A stretch of 64,000 nucleotides of DNA from Streptomyces coeruleorubidus (lineage in GTDB: Bacteria > Actinomycetota > Actinomycetes > Streptomycetales > Streptomycetaceae): NCBI RefSeq assembly GCF_008705135.1, contig NZ_CP023694.1, forward strand, positions 1,116,001 through 1,180,000, written 5' to 3'. The notes under the pieces are model-generated. The model made no database searches and was not told the DNA's origin. It saw only the letters and a program-made list of their open reading frames with translations. Both the position numbers and the translations under genes were made by a program. Shown piece after piece: positions 1 to 8,806 of the stretch; position 1 is the first letter of the stretch; each line of letters begins with the position of its first letter.

Positions 1-178
1 GGACCAGTCGCTGGAGGTTCTCGGTGTACGCGTCCTCGCCGTACGCGACCTGGTGCCCGCCGTTGGCCAGGGCCAGGGCGGCGAGCACCTCCGGGTGGGC
101 GCCGGCGTAGTTGTCGCTGGCGAAACCGCGGACCTCGGGGTCGTGATGGCGACGGGCGTCGGTCTTCGGCGGGTTCAC
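1..178 (-). CDS. Threonine aldolase / beta-eliminating lyase, N-terminal part (cut by window edge)
   Basis: About 59 residues are visible, beginning MNPPKTDARRHHDPEVRGFA and continuing SDNYAGAHPEVLAALALANG, GGHQVAYGEDAYT. This is the typical start of low-specificity L-threonine aldolases, PLP enzymes that cleave threonine to glycine and acetaldehyde. The PLP lysine lies outside the window. The GTG start at 178 overlaps the TGA stop of the upstream SDR gene by four bases (GTGA), so the two are probably translationally coupled in one minus-strand operon with the DUF6421 gene. Family assignment rests on the N-terminus only. Confidence 0.8.
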   Translation of the reverse strand, partial: MNPPKTDARRHHDPEVRGFASDNYAGAHPEVLAALALANGGHQVAYGEDAYTENLQRLV

Positions 179-924
179 GGCTTCTCGGTGAGCCACAGAC
201 GGTTTCCGTTCACTTCGGCGGCGGGCTTCTCCCAGATGCCGGTGATGGCCTCGGCCAGGTCCTGGACGTCGGTGAAGCCCGCGAACTTCGCGTTGGGGCG
301 GTCGGCACGCATGGCGTCGTGCACCAGTGCCTTCACCACCAGGATCGTAGCCGCCGAGGTCAGGCCCTCGGGGCCGCCGGCCTTGCGGAAGTAGTCGGCC
401 ATGGCCAGCGTCCACGCCTCGGCCGCCGCCTTGCCGGCGGCGTACGCGGCGTTGCCCGCGGTGGGCTTGCTGGCGCCCGCCGCGCTGATCAGCACATACC
501 GGCCGCGGTCGCTGCGCTGGAGCGCCTCGTGGAAGGCGAGGGAGGTGTGCTGCACGGTGCGCACGAGCAGCATCTCCAGGAAGTCCCAGTCGTCGAGACT
601 GGTCCGGGTGAAGGTCTCGCTGCCGCGCCAGCCGCCGACGAGGTGGACCAGTCCGTCGACGTGGCCGAAGTCCTTCTCGATGCGGGTGGCCCAGTCGTGG
701 GTGGCCCGCAGGTCGAGCAGGTCGACCGTGTCACCGGTGACGGTGGCGCCGCCGGTGGCGTAGCTCGCCGCGTCCACCGCCTCCGCCAGCCGCTCCGGAT
801 CGTTGTCCGAGCCGATGACGGTGGCCCCCGCCTCGGCCAGCCTGAGCAGTGCGGCCCGGCCCGCGGGTCCTCCCGCTCCGGCCACCGCGATCACCGCGCC
901 GCTGAGCGCCCCGTTCCCCGCCAT
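175..924 (-). CDS. SDR family oxidoreductase
   Basis: A short-chain dehydrogenase/reductase of 249 residues, counted from the ATG at 924. That start has a good AGGAGG site 8 nt upstream; an in-frame start at 969 would have none. The Rossmann fold starts with GAVIAVAGAGGPAGRAA, a GxxGxxG-like dinucleotide site. The acidic residue in IGSDND suggests NAD preference, which is inference. The catalytic region shows LISAAGASKPTAGNAAYAAGKAA, with the YxxxK motif. The substrate cannot be deduced. The stop overlaps the start of the threonine aldolase gene, which supports a shared amino-acid-related role. Confidence 0.88.
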   Translation of the reverse strand: MAGNGALSGAVIAVAGAGGPAGRAALLRLAEAGATVIGSDNDPERLAEAVDAASYATGGATVTGDTVDLLDLRATHDWATRIEKDFGHVDGLVHLVGGWRGSETFTRTSLDDWDFLEMLLVRTVQHTSLAFHEALQRSDRGRYVLISAAGASKPTAGNAAYAAGKAAAEAWTLAMADYFRKAGGPEGLTSAATILVVKALVHDAMRADRPNAKFAGFTDVQDLAEAITGIWEKPAAEVNGNRLWLTEKP

Positions 925-965
925 GGTCTTCGCCTCCTGAGCAGTGTTCTCGCTTCGCCGATCGC

Positions 966-2363
966 TCACGCGGCGACCCGCTCGGCGTCGTCCGCCGTGA
1001 TGCCCTTGGTGGAGGCGATCACGTTCTTGAGCTTCTTGGACAGTGCCTCATAGAACATGCTCAGCGGAAACTCGTCCGGAAGCACGTCATCGACGAGTTT
1101 CCGCGGCGGCTGCGTCACGTCCAGCGCGTCGGGGCCCTTGGCCCACTTCGAGCCCGGGTGCGGGGCGAGGTAGGTGGAGACGAGCTCGTACCCGGCGAAC
1201 CAGTGGACGAGCTTGGGGCGGTCGATGCCGTCGCGGTAGAGCTGCTCGATCTCGGCGCACAGCTGGTTGGTGACCTGCGGGGCGCGCTCCCAGTCGATGG
1301 TCAGCTTGTTGTCGGTCCAGCGGACGACGTCGTGCTTGTGCAGGTAGGCGAAGAGGAGCTGGCCGCCGAGGCCGTCGTAGTTGCGGACGCGCTCGCCGGT
1401 GACCGGGAAGCGGAACATGCGGTCGAAGAGCACCGCGACCTGTACGTCACGCGCCTGCGGCACGCCGTCCTGGGCGAGCTTCACGGCCTCCTTGAAGGCG
1501 GTGAGGTCGCAGCGCAGCTCCTCCAGGCCGTACATCCAGAACGGCTGGCGCTGCTTGATCATGAACGGGTCGAACGGCAGGTCGCCGTGGCTGTGGGTGC
1601 GGTCGTGGACCATGTCCCACAGGACGAACGCCTCCTCGCAGCGCTTCTGGTCGTGGACCATCGCGGCGACGTCCTCGGGCAGCTCCAGGCCGAGGATGTC
1701 GACGGCGGCGTCGGTGACGCGGCGGAAGCGGGCGGCCTCGCGGTCGCAGAAGATGCCGCCCCAGCTGAACCGCTCGGGGGCCTCGCGCACGGCGATGGTC
1801 TCGGGGAAGAGCACGGCGGAGTTGGTGTCGTAGCCCGACGTGAAGTCCTCGAACTTGATGCCGCAGAACAGCGGGTTGTCGTAGCGGGTGCGCTCCAGTT
1901 CGGCCAGCCAGTCCGGCCAGACCATGCGCAGCACGACCGCTTCGAGGTTGCGGTCCGGGTTGCCGTTCTGCGTGTACATCGGGAAGACGACCAGGTGCTG
2001 GAGGCCGTCCGCACGGTTCGCGGCGGGCTGGAAGGCCAGCAGCGAGTCGAGGAAGTCGGGCACCTGGAACCCGCCGTCGGCCCACCGGCCGAGGTCCTTG
2101 GCCAGGGCCTCGTGATAGTCGCGGTCGTGCGGGAGCAGCGGGGAGAGCTCCAGGACCGCGTCCGTGACCTGGCGGACGGCGAGCTCGGCGTCGGCCGGGT
2201 CGGGCGCGCCCTCGGCGTCGAAGTCGATCGACCCGTCCTTGGACTGCCATGGCCGGATCCGCTCCACGGCATCCTTGAGCACGGGCCATGCCGGGTGCTC
2301 CACCACCCTGACCACGGGAGGAACCTGCTCCTCCGAACCCACCTGCACAAGAATTTCCGTCAT
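966..2363 (-). CDS. DUF6421 family protein
   Basis: A 465-residue soluble protein of unknown function starting MTEILVQVGSEEQ. I recognise it as the Streptomyces family DUF6421. The ATG at 2363 has a GGAAGG site 6 nt upstream. There is no signal peptide or membrane segment. Conserved-looking patches include DMVHDRTHSHGDLPFDPFM and YELVSTYLAPHPGSKWAKG, whose His/Asp residues could bind metal, but this is speculation. It is the first gene of a three-gene minus-strand operon followed by the SDR and threonine aldolase genes, with a 41-bp gap to the SDR start. Confidence 0.8.
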   Translation of the reverse strand: MTEILVQVGSEEQVPPVVRVVEHPAWPVLKDAVERIRPWQSKDGSIDFDAEGAPDPADAELAVRQVTDAVLELSPLLPHDRDYHEALAKDLGRWADGGFQVPDFLDSLLAFQPAANRADGLQHLVVFPMYTQNGNPDRNLEAVVLRMVWPDWLAELERTRYDNPLFCGIKFEDFTSGYDTNSAVLFPETIAVREAPERFSWGGIFCDREAARFRRVTDAAVDILGLELPEDVAAMVHDQKRCEEAFVLWDMVHDRTHSHGDLPFDPFMIKQRQPFWMYGLEELRCDLTAFKEAVKLAQDGVPQARDVQVAVLFDRMFRFPVTGERVRNYDGLGGQLLFAYLHKHDVVRWTDNKLTIDWERAPQVTNQLCAEIEQLYRDGIDRPKLVHWFAGYELVSTYLAPHPGSKWAKGPDALDVTQPPRKLVDDVLPDEFPLSMFYEALSKKLKNVIASTKGITADDAERVAA

Positions 2364-2612
2364 GTCACACCTTCCACGGGAGAATCTCGCGTACGCCGAC
2401 CGTATACATACGAGGTTCCTCCCAGCAAGGGCCACCTCGGGAAAATATCCTGCCTCACCCGGCCCTTCACCGCACTTTTTCCTGTCGACCATCCTTCTGC
2501 CCGCACGCACGCCGACCATGCCCTCACCCTCTGCACAGGGCGGGTGCAGGCGATACGGTCAGGTGGGCCGTCAGGCCCCCAGTGCCGCCTGTCGACGGAA
2601 GAGAGTCGCGTC

Positions 2613-3296
2613 TTGAACTTCCTCACCATCGGTCACCGCGGAGTCATGGGTGTGGAACCCGAGAACACCCTCCGGTCCTTCGTCGCCGCGCAGGAGGCCG
2701 GCCTCGACGTCATCGAACTCGATCTGCATCTGAGCAAGGACGGCGCGCTCGTCGTCATGCACGACACGGACGTGGACCGCACGACCGACGGCACCGGGGC
2801 GATCGCCGAGAAGACCCTCGCCGAGCTGCGGGCCCTGGACGCGGGCCGTGGCGAGCGGGTGCCGGTCTTCGAGGAGGTCCTGGAGGCCGTGTCGACGCCG
2901 CTCCAGGCGGAGATCAAGGACGTCCAGGCGGCGCGGGCCCTGGCCGAGGTGATGAACCGGCGCGGGCTGGCCGGCCGGGTGGAGGTGTCCTCGTTCCACG
3001 ACGAGGCGATCGCCGAGATCAAGCCACTGGTGCCGGGTGTGCGCACCGCGCTGATCGCCAGCCGCTACGGCACCGACATCGTGGACCGGGCCGTCGAGGC
3101 GGGCGCCGCGACCGTCTGCCTGAACATCCGCCGGCTGACCCTGGAGATCGTGGAACGCGCCCGCAAGGCCGACCTGAGGATCATCGGCTGGGTGGTGAAC
3201 ACGCAGGACCATCTGCGTCTCGTCCGCGCCTTCGGTCTGGACGGCGCGACCACCGACCACCCGGACATCAAGCGCACGGGCCGTTTCACCGCGTAG
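2613..3296 (+). CDS. Glycerophosphodiester phosphodiesterase
   Basis: A 227-residue GDPD TIM-barrel enzyme that hydrolyses glycerophosphodiesters to sn-glycerol 3-phosphate and an alcohol. The diagnostic motifs are HRG with ENT near residues 7-20 and ELDLHLSKDGALVVMHD near residues 36-52, which give the catalytic His pair and metal-binding Glu/Asp. A later EIKD carries another metal ligand. The TTG at 2613 is chosen because the HRG strand begins immediately after it and GGAAGAG lies 9-10 nt upstream; no ATG fits. No signal peptide is visible, so it is probably cytoplasmic. It is divergent from the DUF6421 operon. Confidence 0.9.
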   Translation: MNFLTIGHRGVMGVEPENTLRSFVAAQEAGLDVIELDLHLSKDGALVVMHDTDVDRTTDGTGAIAEKTLAELRALDAGRGERVPVFEEVLEAVSTPLQAEIKDVQAARALAEVMNRRGLAGRVEVSSFHDEAIAEIKPLVPGVRTALIASRYGTDIVDRAVEAGAATVCLNIRRLTLEIVERARKADLRIIGWVVNTQDHLRLVRAFGLDGATTDHPDIKRTGRFTA

Positions 3297-3317
3297 GGCC
3301 TGTCGCGGGACAGGCCC
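3296..3317. terminator. Stem-loop between convergent genes
   Basis: A perfect 9-bp stem, GGGCCTGTC paired with GACAGGCCC, with a GCGG loop lies between the converging phosphodiesterase and GNAT genes. It starts within the phosphodiesterase stop codon. No T-run follows, as is common for Streptomyces terminators. It is probably bidirectional. Confidence 0.6.
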
Positions 3318-3323
3318 TGGTGA

Positions 3324-3863
3324 CTAGACCAGCTCCTTGACCAGCAGCTCGAACTCCAGGTCGTCGCGCTGCGGCACGCCGAAGCGCTCGTCGCCGTACG
3401 GGAAGGGGGTCATCCGTCCCGTACGGCGGTAGCCGCGGCGCTCGTACCAGGCGATGAGGTCGTCGCGTACGGAGATCACGGTCATGTGCATCTCCGTCAC
3501 GCCCCACGTCTCACGGGCCAGCCGTTCCGCCTCGGTGAGGATCACCTTGCCGAGGCCCGCACCCTGGAGCCGGGGACTGACCGCGAACATCCCGAAGTAG
3601 GCGTGCTCCCCCCGGTGCTCGACCTGACAGCAGGCCACGATCCGCCCCTCCCGCTCCACCGTCAGCAGCCGGCCGTCGGGCGACTTGACGACGGCCAGCA
3701 CACCCTCCGGATCGGTCCGCTGCCCCTGGAGGATGTCCGCCTCGGTGGTCCACCCGGCCCGGCTCGCGTCACCCCGGTACGCCGACTCGATCAGCGCGAC
3801 CAGCTCGTCCACGTCGGCGTCCGTGGCATCGCGGAAGGTCAGTCCGGTGGCGGCGGTGTCCAT
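3324..3863 (-). CDS. GNAT family N-acetyltransferase
   Basis: A 179-residue acetyl-CoA-dependent N-acetyltransferase. The central part reads AYFGMFAVSPRLQGAGLGKVILTEAERLA, containing the RxxGxG-type acetyl-CoA pyrophosphate loop (here LQGAGLGK), followed by a typical AWYERRGYRRTGRMTPFPY end. The ATG at 3863 gives the usual GNAT N-terminus (TFRDATDADVDELVALIESAY). Sequence further upstream does not look coding and GGAG lies before this start. The acceptor substrate is unknown. The divergent VOC gene begins 71 bp away. Confidence 0.88.
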   Translation of the reverse strand: MDTAATGLTFRDATDADVDELVALIESAYRGDASRAGWTTEADILQGQRTDPEGVLAVVKSPDGRLLTVEREGRIVACCQVEHRGEHAYFGMFAVSPRLQGAGLGKVILTEAERLARETWGVTEMHMTVISVRDDLIAWYERRGYRRTGRMTPFPYGDERFGVPQRDDLEFELLVKELV

Positions 3864-3920
3864 GGGCGTACGTCTCCGTTTCGTGGGGCGCGCGGGCAGG
3901 GATGAGAGTAACTCCGCCAC

Positions 3921-3934
3921 TAGGCTCCGGTGCA
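3921..3934 (+). promoter_or_regulatory. Putative -10 box of a leaderless promoter
   Basis: TAGGCT at 3921-3926 begins 13 nt before the ATG of the VOC gene, and no Shine-Dalgarno sequence is present. This is the geometry of a leaderless actinomycete transcript. No convincing -35 hexamer is visible. Confidence 0.45.
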
Positions 3935-4326
3935 TGGTGCATGTACTCAGCAGCCGGATTCTGCTCCGCCCCACCGACCCCGAGCGGTCCCGCGCCTTCT
4001 ACGGGGAACAGCTCGGGCTCCCCGTGTACCGGGAGTTCGGCACGGGGCCGGAACGCGGGACGGTCTACTTCCTCGGCGGGGGCTTCCTGGAGGTCTCGGG
4101 CCGGTCCGAGACCCCGCCGGCGCCGGCCGCGCGGCTGTGGCTCCAGGTCGCCGACGCGGCGGCGGCGCAGGACGAGCTGCGGGCGAAGGGCGTGGAGATC
4201 GTCCGGCCGCCGGTGAAGGAGCCCTGGGGGCTGGTCGAGATGTGGATCGCGGATCCGGACGGGACGCCGATCGTGCTGGTGGAGGTCCCGGCGGACCACC
4301 CGATGCGCTACCGGCCCGGCATCTGA
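3934..4326 (+). CDS. VOC (glyoxalase/bleomycin-resistance fold) protein
   Basis: A single-domain vicinal-oxygen-chelate protein of 130 residues. It starts MVHVLSSRILLRPTDPERSRAF, and the second repeat contains LWLQVADAAAAQDELRAKG and EMWIADPDGTPIVLVEVP, where the Glu-rich strand would carry a metal ligand. Such small proteins act as dioxygenases, glyoxalases or drug-binding proteins; nothing here fixes the substrate. The ATG at 3934 has no ribosome binding site but has TAGGCT 13 nt upstream, so translation is probably leaderless. Confidence 0.85.
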   Translation: MVHVLSSRILLRPTDPERSRAFYGEQLGLPVYREFGTGPERGTVYFLGGGFLEVSGRSETPPAPAARLWLQVADAAAAQDELRAKGVEIVRPPVKEPWGLVEMWIADPDGTPIVLVEVPADHPMRYRPGI

Positions 4327-4328
4327 GG

Positions 4329-5243
4329 TCACCCGGGGCGGTGCTCCCAGCCCCGGTCGGTACGGGTCAGTTCGCGGAAGCCCGCGCCCGTCAGGTGCCC
4401 GAGGATGGTGCTGTCCGCGGCGGATTCGTAGGCGACGAGCCGGTCCACGCCGCACAGGCGGAGCCAGTCGGCGGCCTGGCCGAGCAGCCAGTGCTCCAGT
4501 CCCGTGCCGTACTGCGCGGGCTCGATGCGCAGGTTGCCGATGTCGGCCAGGCCGGCGGCCCGGGCGTGGCGTTCCGGGCGGGCCAGGGCCGTGTCGATCT
4601 CGACGAACCCGAGGGCGCCGGTGCCGGCGCGGGCCGTGAAGCGGGTGCCGCACTCCCCCAGCGTGCGCTCGACCGTGACGCCCGGCCGGGGCTCGGGCTC
4701 CGGCAGGTCGGCCACCCGGGCGATGAGGATGACCTCGGTGTCCCCGACGTGCCGGAAGCCCGCGCGTTCGTAGACGGCCCGGATGTGCGGCCAGTTGCGG
4801 GGCAGGCCGTAGACGAGGGGGGCGGGCAGCGCGCCGTCGGCGTACCGGACGCGGACGTTCCAGCGGGCGAACCGCGCCAGGCACGCCCGCATCAGCAGGT
4901 CCGCGGCCTGGTCGGCGTCCGGCGAGAAGGACGCCGGCGGACGGCACACGAACCAGTCGATCTCGGCGGCGTCCCGGTAGGACTCGCCGACCTCGGCGTC
5001 GGCGCGGTAACGCAGCAGATGGGCCGCGGCGACGACGTACTCGCGCTGCTCGGCGACGAGCGTCGTCCGCTCGGCCACCCAAGGGTCGGTGATGAACTCG
5101 CCGGGCTGCCGCTCCAGGTCGCTGAGGACGGTGTTGACCGAGACCGAGACGCCGGGGACGACGGCCGCCACGTGCATGTTGACCAGGTCGGTGAGCTGGT
5201 CGCGGTCGGCCCGGCGGAAGGGGCGCACCTCGAGCGCGGGCAT
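4329..5243 (-). CDS. Two-domain GNAT family acetyltransferase
   Basis: A 304-residue protein starting MPALEVRPFRRADRDQLTDL. The ATG at 5243 has GGAGG 8 nt upstream. The length and two similar halves suggest tandem GNAT folds. The N-terminal half ends near WPHIRAVYERAGFRHVGDTEV. The C-terminal half contains GNLRIEPAQYGTGLEHWLLG, the acetyl-CoA loop, and SADSTILGHLTGAGFRELTR. In such pairs often only one domain is active; the C-terminal loop looks the more complete. The acceptor is unknown. The gene converges with the VOC gene, leaving only 2 bp between stops. Confidence 0.85.
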   Translation of the reverse strand: MPALEVRPFRRADRDQLTDLVNMHVAAVVPGVSVSVNTVLSDLERQPGEFITDPWVAERTTLVAEQREYVVAAAHLLRYRADAEVGESYRDAAEIDWFVCRPPASFSPDADQAADLLMRACLARFARWNVRVRYADGALPAPLVYGLPRNWPHIRAVYERAGFRHVGDTEVILIARVADLPEPEPRPGVTVERTLGECGTRFTARAGTGALGFVEIDTALARPERHARAAGLADIGNLRIEPAQYGTGLEHWLLGQAADWLRLCGVDRLVAYESAADSTILGHLTGAGFRELTRTDRGWEHRPG

Positions 5244-5421
5244 GGGAAACCTCCGGGCAGGGTGAAGGAGCTGGAGGCCGCCACGCGGTGCGGTACGGAC
5301 CGAGGGTATGCCGGGGCCGGTGCGGCACACCAGTGGGTTTCCCCGGATGGCGGGGAGGACGGAGCGCGGCCTAGCGTGCTGGAGAGGCTCACGCCCGGGA
5401 ACTGTCTGCGGAAGGAACGCC

Positions 5422-6183
5422 ATGAAGCTCGACGCACCGGTGACCGGCGGGCCCTGCTGGACCGAGCTGGGGACCACCGATCTGGAGGCGGCCCGGCGGT
5501 TCTACACCAGACTGTTCGGCTGGCGGCCCGAGACGGACCCGCGTCAGGAGGCGGGCGGCTACACCATCGCGCACCTCGGGGACGCGGCCGTCGCCGCGCT
5601 GGCGCCGCTGTACCAGCCGTCGCAGCCGGTCGCGTGGAACGTGTCGTTCGCGGTGACCGACGCGGACGCCGTAGCCGGTGCGGTGACCGAGGCGGGCGGG
5701 ACGGTCCTGTTCGGCCCGACGGACGTGTTCGACGCGGGCCGGTTCGCGGTGGCCGCCGATCCGGGCGGTGCCGTGTTCCAGATGTGGCAGGCGGGGGCCT
5801 TCCCGGGCGCCGGGCTGTTCAACGCGCCCGGTTCGCTGGGCTGGGTGGAGCTGTACACCCGGGATCCCGAACACGCCGTGGCCTTCTACACACGGGTGTT
5901 CGGCTGGACCGTCAACGCCTCGGAGCGCTACCCGCAGTGGGGCGTCGACGGGGCGGACTTCGGCGGCATGGTGACGATGGACGACAAGTTCCCGCCGGAG
6001 GTTCCGCCGCACTGGCTGCCGTACTTCGCCGTCGCGGACGTGGACGCCACGACCGCCGTCGTCCAGGCGCACGGCGACGTCCTCATGGTCCCCACCTCCG
6101 TACCCGACGGACCGCGCATCGCGGTGCTGCGGGATCCGCAGGGGGCGATGTTCGGTGTGTACCGGGCGGGCGACGAGGGCTGA
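5422..6183 (+). CDS. VOC family protein with two glyoxalase domains
   Basis: A 253-residue protein with two consecutive VOC domains. The first is PCWTELGTTDLEAARRFYTRLFGW to AADPGGAVFQMWQ and the second is GWVELYTRDPEHAVAFYTRVFGW to VLRDPQGAMFGVYR. The ATG at 5422 follows GGAAGGAAC. The double-domain form is common in actinomycetes and is often annotated as a hydroxylase-type protein, but no substrate can be assigned. It is divergent from the GNAT gene at 4329-5243. Confidence 0.87.
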   Translation: MKLDAPVTGGPCWTELGTTDLEAARRFYTRLFGWRPETDPRQEAGGYTIAHLGDAAVAALAPLYQPSQPVAWNVSFAVTDADAVAGAVTEAGGTVLFGPTDVFDAGRFAVAADPGGAVFQMWQAGAFPGAGLFNAPGSLGWVELYTRDPEHAVAFYTRVFGWTVNASERYPQWGVDGADFGGMVTMDDKFPPEVPPHWLPYFAVADVDATTAVVQAHGDVLMVPTSVPDGPRIAVLRDPQGAMFGVYRAGDEG

Positions 6184-6245
6184 GGTCATGCGGGCCTCGG
6201 ACGCCGCTCGGCTTCCCGCACGGCGCACGACGTGCTCGGACCGCA

Positions 6246-6270
6246 GGCCCGGGCGGCTGTGCCCCGGGCC
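6246..6270. terminator. GC-rich stem-loop, possible terminator
   Basis: An 8-bp perfect stem, GGCCCGGG paired with CCCGGGCC, with a 9-nt loop lies between the convergent VOC and MarR genes. It has no T-tract. Confidence 0.45.
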
Positions 6271-6289
6271 GGCCCCGCCGATGGACGGA

Positions 6290-7138
6290 TCAGCTCCGCA
6301 GCGCACCCAGGCGGCCCTCCAGCTGGCCGAGCAACTCGCCGAGCAGGGCCGCCAGTTCGCCCTGCTCGGGGCCGTCCAAGCCGGACAGGACGGCGGTCTC
6401 GTAGGTGAGCTGGGCGGGCAGGATGCCGTCGACGAGTTCGCGTCCGGCGTCGGTGAGGCGGAGATGGACGACACGCCGGTCGCGGCTGTCGCCGCGGCGT
6501 TCGACCAGACCGCGTTCGGTCAGCTGCTTGAGGCGCTTGGTGACGGCGGCCCCCGAGGAGAAGGTCTCCCGGGCCAGCTCCCCGGGCGTCAGCTCGTGCC
6601 CGGTGCGGCGCAGCGCGCCGAGCAGATCGAACTCCGGACGGCTGAGCCCCGCCCTGCGCAGGGGCGCGTCCTCGGCCTGCTGGAGGAGGGCGGCACAACG
6701 GTTGATCCGCCCGATGATCTCCATCGGCCCGGTGTCGAGCCCGGGGTGCACGGCCTGCCACTGCCGCACGACGGCGGCGACGGTGTCGCCCCGCCGACGG
6801 CCGGCGAAGTCCCCACCGACGCCCGAGGCCTCACCGTCCGGATCCCATCCAGCCGCAGGGGCCTCACCGGCCAGGCCTCCATCGGCCGCGGAGACGTCAC
6901 CGCCCGGGCCCCCTCCAGCCGCGGGAGTGATCCCGCCGCCTGAGCCCTCTCCAGCCCCCTGGGCACGATCGGCACGGTCCTCTCCCGCCGCCCGGGCCCC
7001 GTCAGCCACCCGCCTGTCCCCCACCGGCTCTCCTCCGGCCACCGGCCTCGGGCCCGCCCCCGGGCCGGCCCCGGTCCCCGGCTCCGGGCCGCCCCCTGGC
7101 CCGCCCCCGTTGGCCGATGGTCCATCCGTCGCCGTCAT
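6290..7138 (-). CDS. MarR family regulator with a long Gly/Pro/Ala-rich N-terminal extension
   Basis: A 282-residue protein. The last 150 residues or so are a standard MarR winged helix: INRCAALLQQAEDAPLRRAGLSR, then EFDLLGALRRTGHELTPGELA, the recognition region SSGAAVTKRLKQLTERGLVE, and the wing RRGDSRDRRVVHLRLTDAGRE. The first 120 residues or so are low-complexity Gly/Pro/Ala/Asp. The ATG at 7138 overlaps the TGA of the upstream FUSC gene (ATGA), which fixes the start and implies translational coupling. An internal start nearer the HTH cannot be excluded. It probably controls its own operon through the palindrome at 8818-8835. Confidence 0.85.
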   Translation of the reverse strand: MTATDGPSANGGGPGGGPEPGTGAGPGAGPRPVAGGEPVGDRRVADGARAAGEDRADRAQGAGEGSGGGITPAAGGGPGGDVSAADGGLAGEAPAAGWDPDGEASGVGGDFAGRRRGDTVAAVVRQWQAVHPGLDTGPMEIIGRINRCAALLQQAEDAPLRRAGLSRPEFDLLGALRRTGHELTPGELARETFSSGAAVTKRLKQLTERGLVERRGDSRDRRVVHLRLTDAGRELVDGILPAQLTYETAVLSGLDGPEQGELAALLGELLGQLEGRLGALRS

Positions 7139-8799
7139 GGCCGTGCGTCCTCCGTCTCTGTGTCCGTGCCCCGGTCCGGGAGCAGCCCCTGGCGTCGTGC
7201 CGTCGCGGCGAGCGTACGGTGTCCGGACTGCTCGGCCAGTACGACCCGCTCCTGGGGCAGGGCGCGCTGCCAGCATTCGCCGGCCGCGGCGTCGGCGGTG
7301 GCGCGCAGCTCGGCCAGGGCGACGGCGAGTCCACGGCGGGCGGCCTCCAGGGCGGCGGCGTCGGGGTCCCGCTCGGCCAGGAGGCGGGCGGCGCGCTCGC
7401 GCGCCCGGTCGGCGGCGGTCAGGGCCCGTTCGACGCGGTCGCCCGCACGGCGGTTGGTGACGGCCACGGCGGCGACGAAGCCGACCAGGGCGCCGAGGAC
7501 CGTGTCCACGACCCGCTCCGTCATCAGCTCGCCCGGGTTCTGGTATCCGGCGAACTCGGTGATGAGCAGCGCCATGGGGGTCACGCAGACGCTGCCGAGC
7601 CAGTAGTTGCGGCTGATCAGCAGCTCGGCGCCGAAGCTGAACGCGAGGCAGCACAGCACGAGGGCCGCCTGGCCGAGGTGCGCGAGCGGTGCGACGGCCG
7701 CGAAGACGAGCACTCCGACGACGTTGCCCACGACGCGCTGGACGGCCCGGCTCCAGGTCAGGGCGATGTTCGCCTGGTAGAGCGAGGCGGCGGTGACCAG
7801 GGCCCAGTAGGGGCGGCCGACGCCGAGGGCCAGGGAGGCGTAGCCGGCTAGCGCGCAGCCGAGCGCGGTGCGTACCGCGAGCGGGGTCAGCGGGCCCAGC
7901 CGCGCCCAGAGGCCGCGGGCCGCGTCCACACCGAGCAGTTCGTCGGCGGCCGCCCGCGGCAGCCCGGCCTGCGGGATGGGCCCGGTGCCGCGCAGCGCGC
8001 CCGCCCACGCCCGCAGACGGCCGGCGTCCGCCTCCGTCGGTGCGGCGAGGGCCACCTCGGCACGGACGACGAGCCGTTCGAGCGCGCGGCGGGTGCGGGA
8101 GCGGGCACCGGTGGACAGCAGCGCCTGCCAGGCGGCCTGCACGGCGGCGTAGCCCGCGGCGCGGGCCCGGGCATGGCCCTCACCGGTGCCACCCGTCCCG
8201 GCGTACGCGGCGGCGGCCTTCAGCGCGGCGGCGGTGGCGCGTCGCTCCGGGCCGTGCGGGCGGACCAGCGCGGGCGCCATGCAGACCAGCCAGGCCCAGG
8301 CACCCGTCGCGGCGGCAAGCGCCAGATGGCCGGGAACCTGGGCGAGGGTCTGCGGCGCGAAGAGGGATGCGGAGCTGACGAAGGTGAGGACCACGTTGCC
8401 GGGTGGCCCGACCCGGGTGGCGTCGCACAGCACCTTCTGGGCGGCGGCCAGCAGAGCGCCGACGGTGACCAGCACGACGGCGCTGCCGGTGAGCGAGGCC
8501 GCGACCAGGGCGACGGCGAGCCCGCCGAGCATGCCGAGCACCACCCACACCAGGACCCCGGCACGGGCGGCGTACGGCCGGTTGTGGGCGTACAGCGCGC
8601 ACAGGGATCCGGCCATCGTGTACATCGCCAGGTCGAGCCGGCCGAGCGCCAGCAAGATGACGCCGGGCGGGGCGATCGCCGCGACCACGCTCAGCGCGGG
8701 TTTGAACCAGATGTCCGAGGGCCGGCCGACGCGCAGCACGCCCGCCAGCGGGAGAAACCGGGCGGGTGGGGATGCCGGGGCTGGGGTCGCACTGCTCAT
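7135..8799 (-). CDS. FUSC family membrane protein (aromatic-acid exporter type)
   Basis: A 554-residue integral membrane protein with a duplicated layout. An N-terminal hydrophobic block (VVAAIAPPGVILLALGRLDLA, VLVWVVLGMLGGLAVALVAA and following segments to about residue 190) is followed by a soluble helical linker. A second block starts TPLAVRTALGCALAGYASLA and includes GRPYWALVTAASLYQANIAL, the FUSC signature region. The C-terminal 100 residues form a soluble helical tail. FUSC proteins such as AaeB export aromatic acids; the substrate here is unknown. The ATG at 8799 lies just downstream of a TAATCT box, so the transcript may be nearly leaderless. It is coupled to the MarR gene. Confidence 0.88.
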   Translation of the reverse strand: MSSATPAPASPPARFLPLAGVLRVGRPSDIWFKPALSVVAAIAPPGVILLALGRLDLAMYTMAGSLCALYAHNRPYAARAGVLVWVVLGMLGGLAVALVAASLTGSAVVLVTVGALLAAAQKVLCDATRVGPPGNVVLTFVSSASLFAPQTLAQVPGHLALAAATGAWAWLVCMAPALVRPHGPERRATAAALKAAAAYAGTGGTGEGHARARAAGYAAVQAAWQALLSTGARSRTRRALERLVVRAEVALAAPTEADAGRLRAWAGALRGTGPIPQAGLPRAAADELLGVDAARGLWARLGPLTPLAVRTALGCALAGYASLALGVGRPYWALVTAASLYQANIALTWSRAVQRVVGNVVGVLVFAAVAPLAHLGQAALVLCCLAFSFGAELLISRNYWLGSVCVTPMALLITEFAGYQNPGELMTERVVDTVLGALVGFVAAVAVTNRRAGDRVERALTAADRARERAARLLAERDPDAAALEAARRGLAVALAELRATADAAAGECWQRALPQERVVLAEQSGHRTLAATARRQGLLPDRGTDTETEDARP

Positions 8800-8806
8800 G
8801 GGACAA

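Noticed and set aside
175..969. Upstream start for the SDR at 969
   Set aside because: It would overlap the DUF6421 stop and has no ribosome binding site, whereas ATG 924 has AGGAGG at 8 nt.
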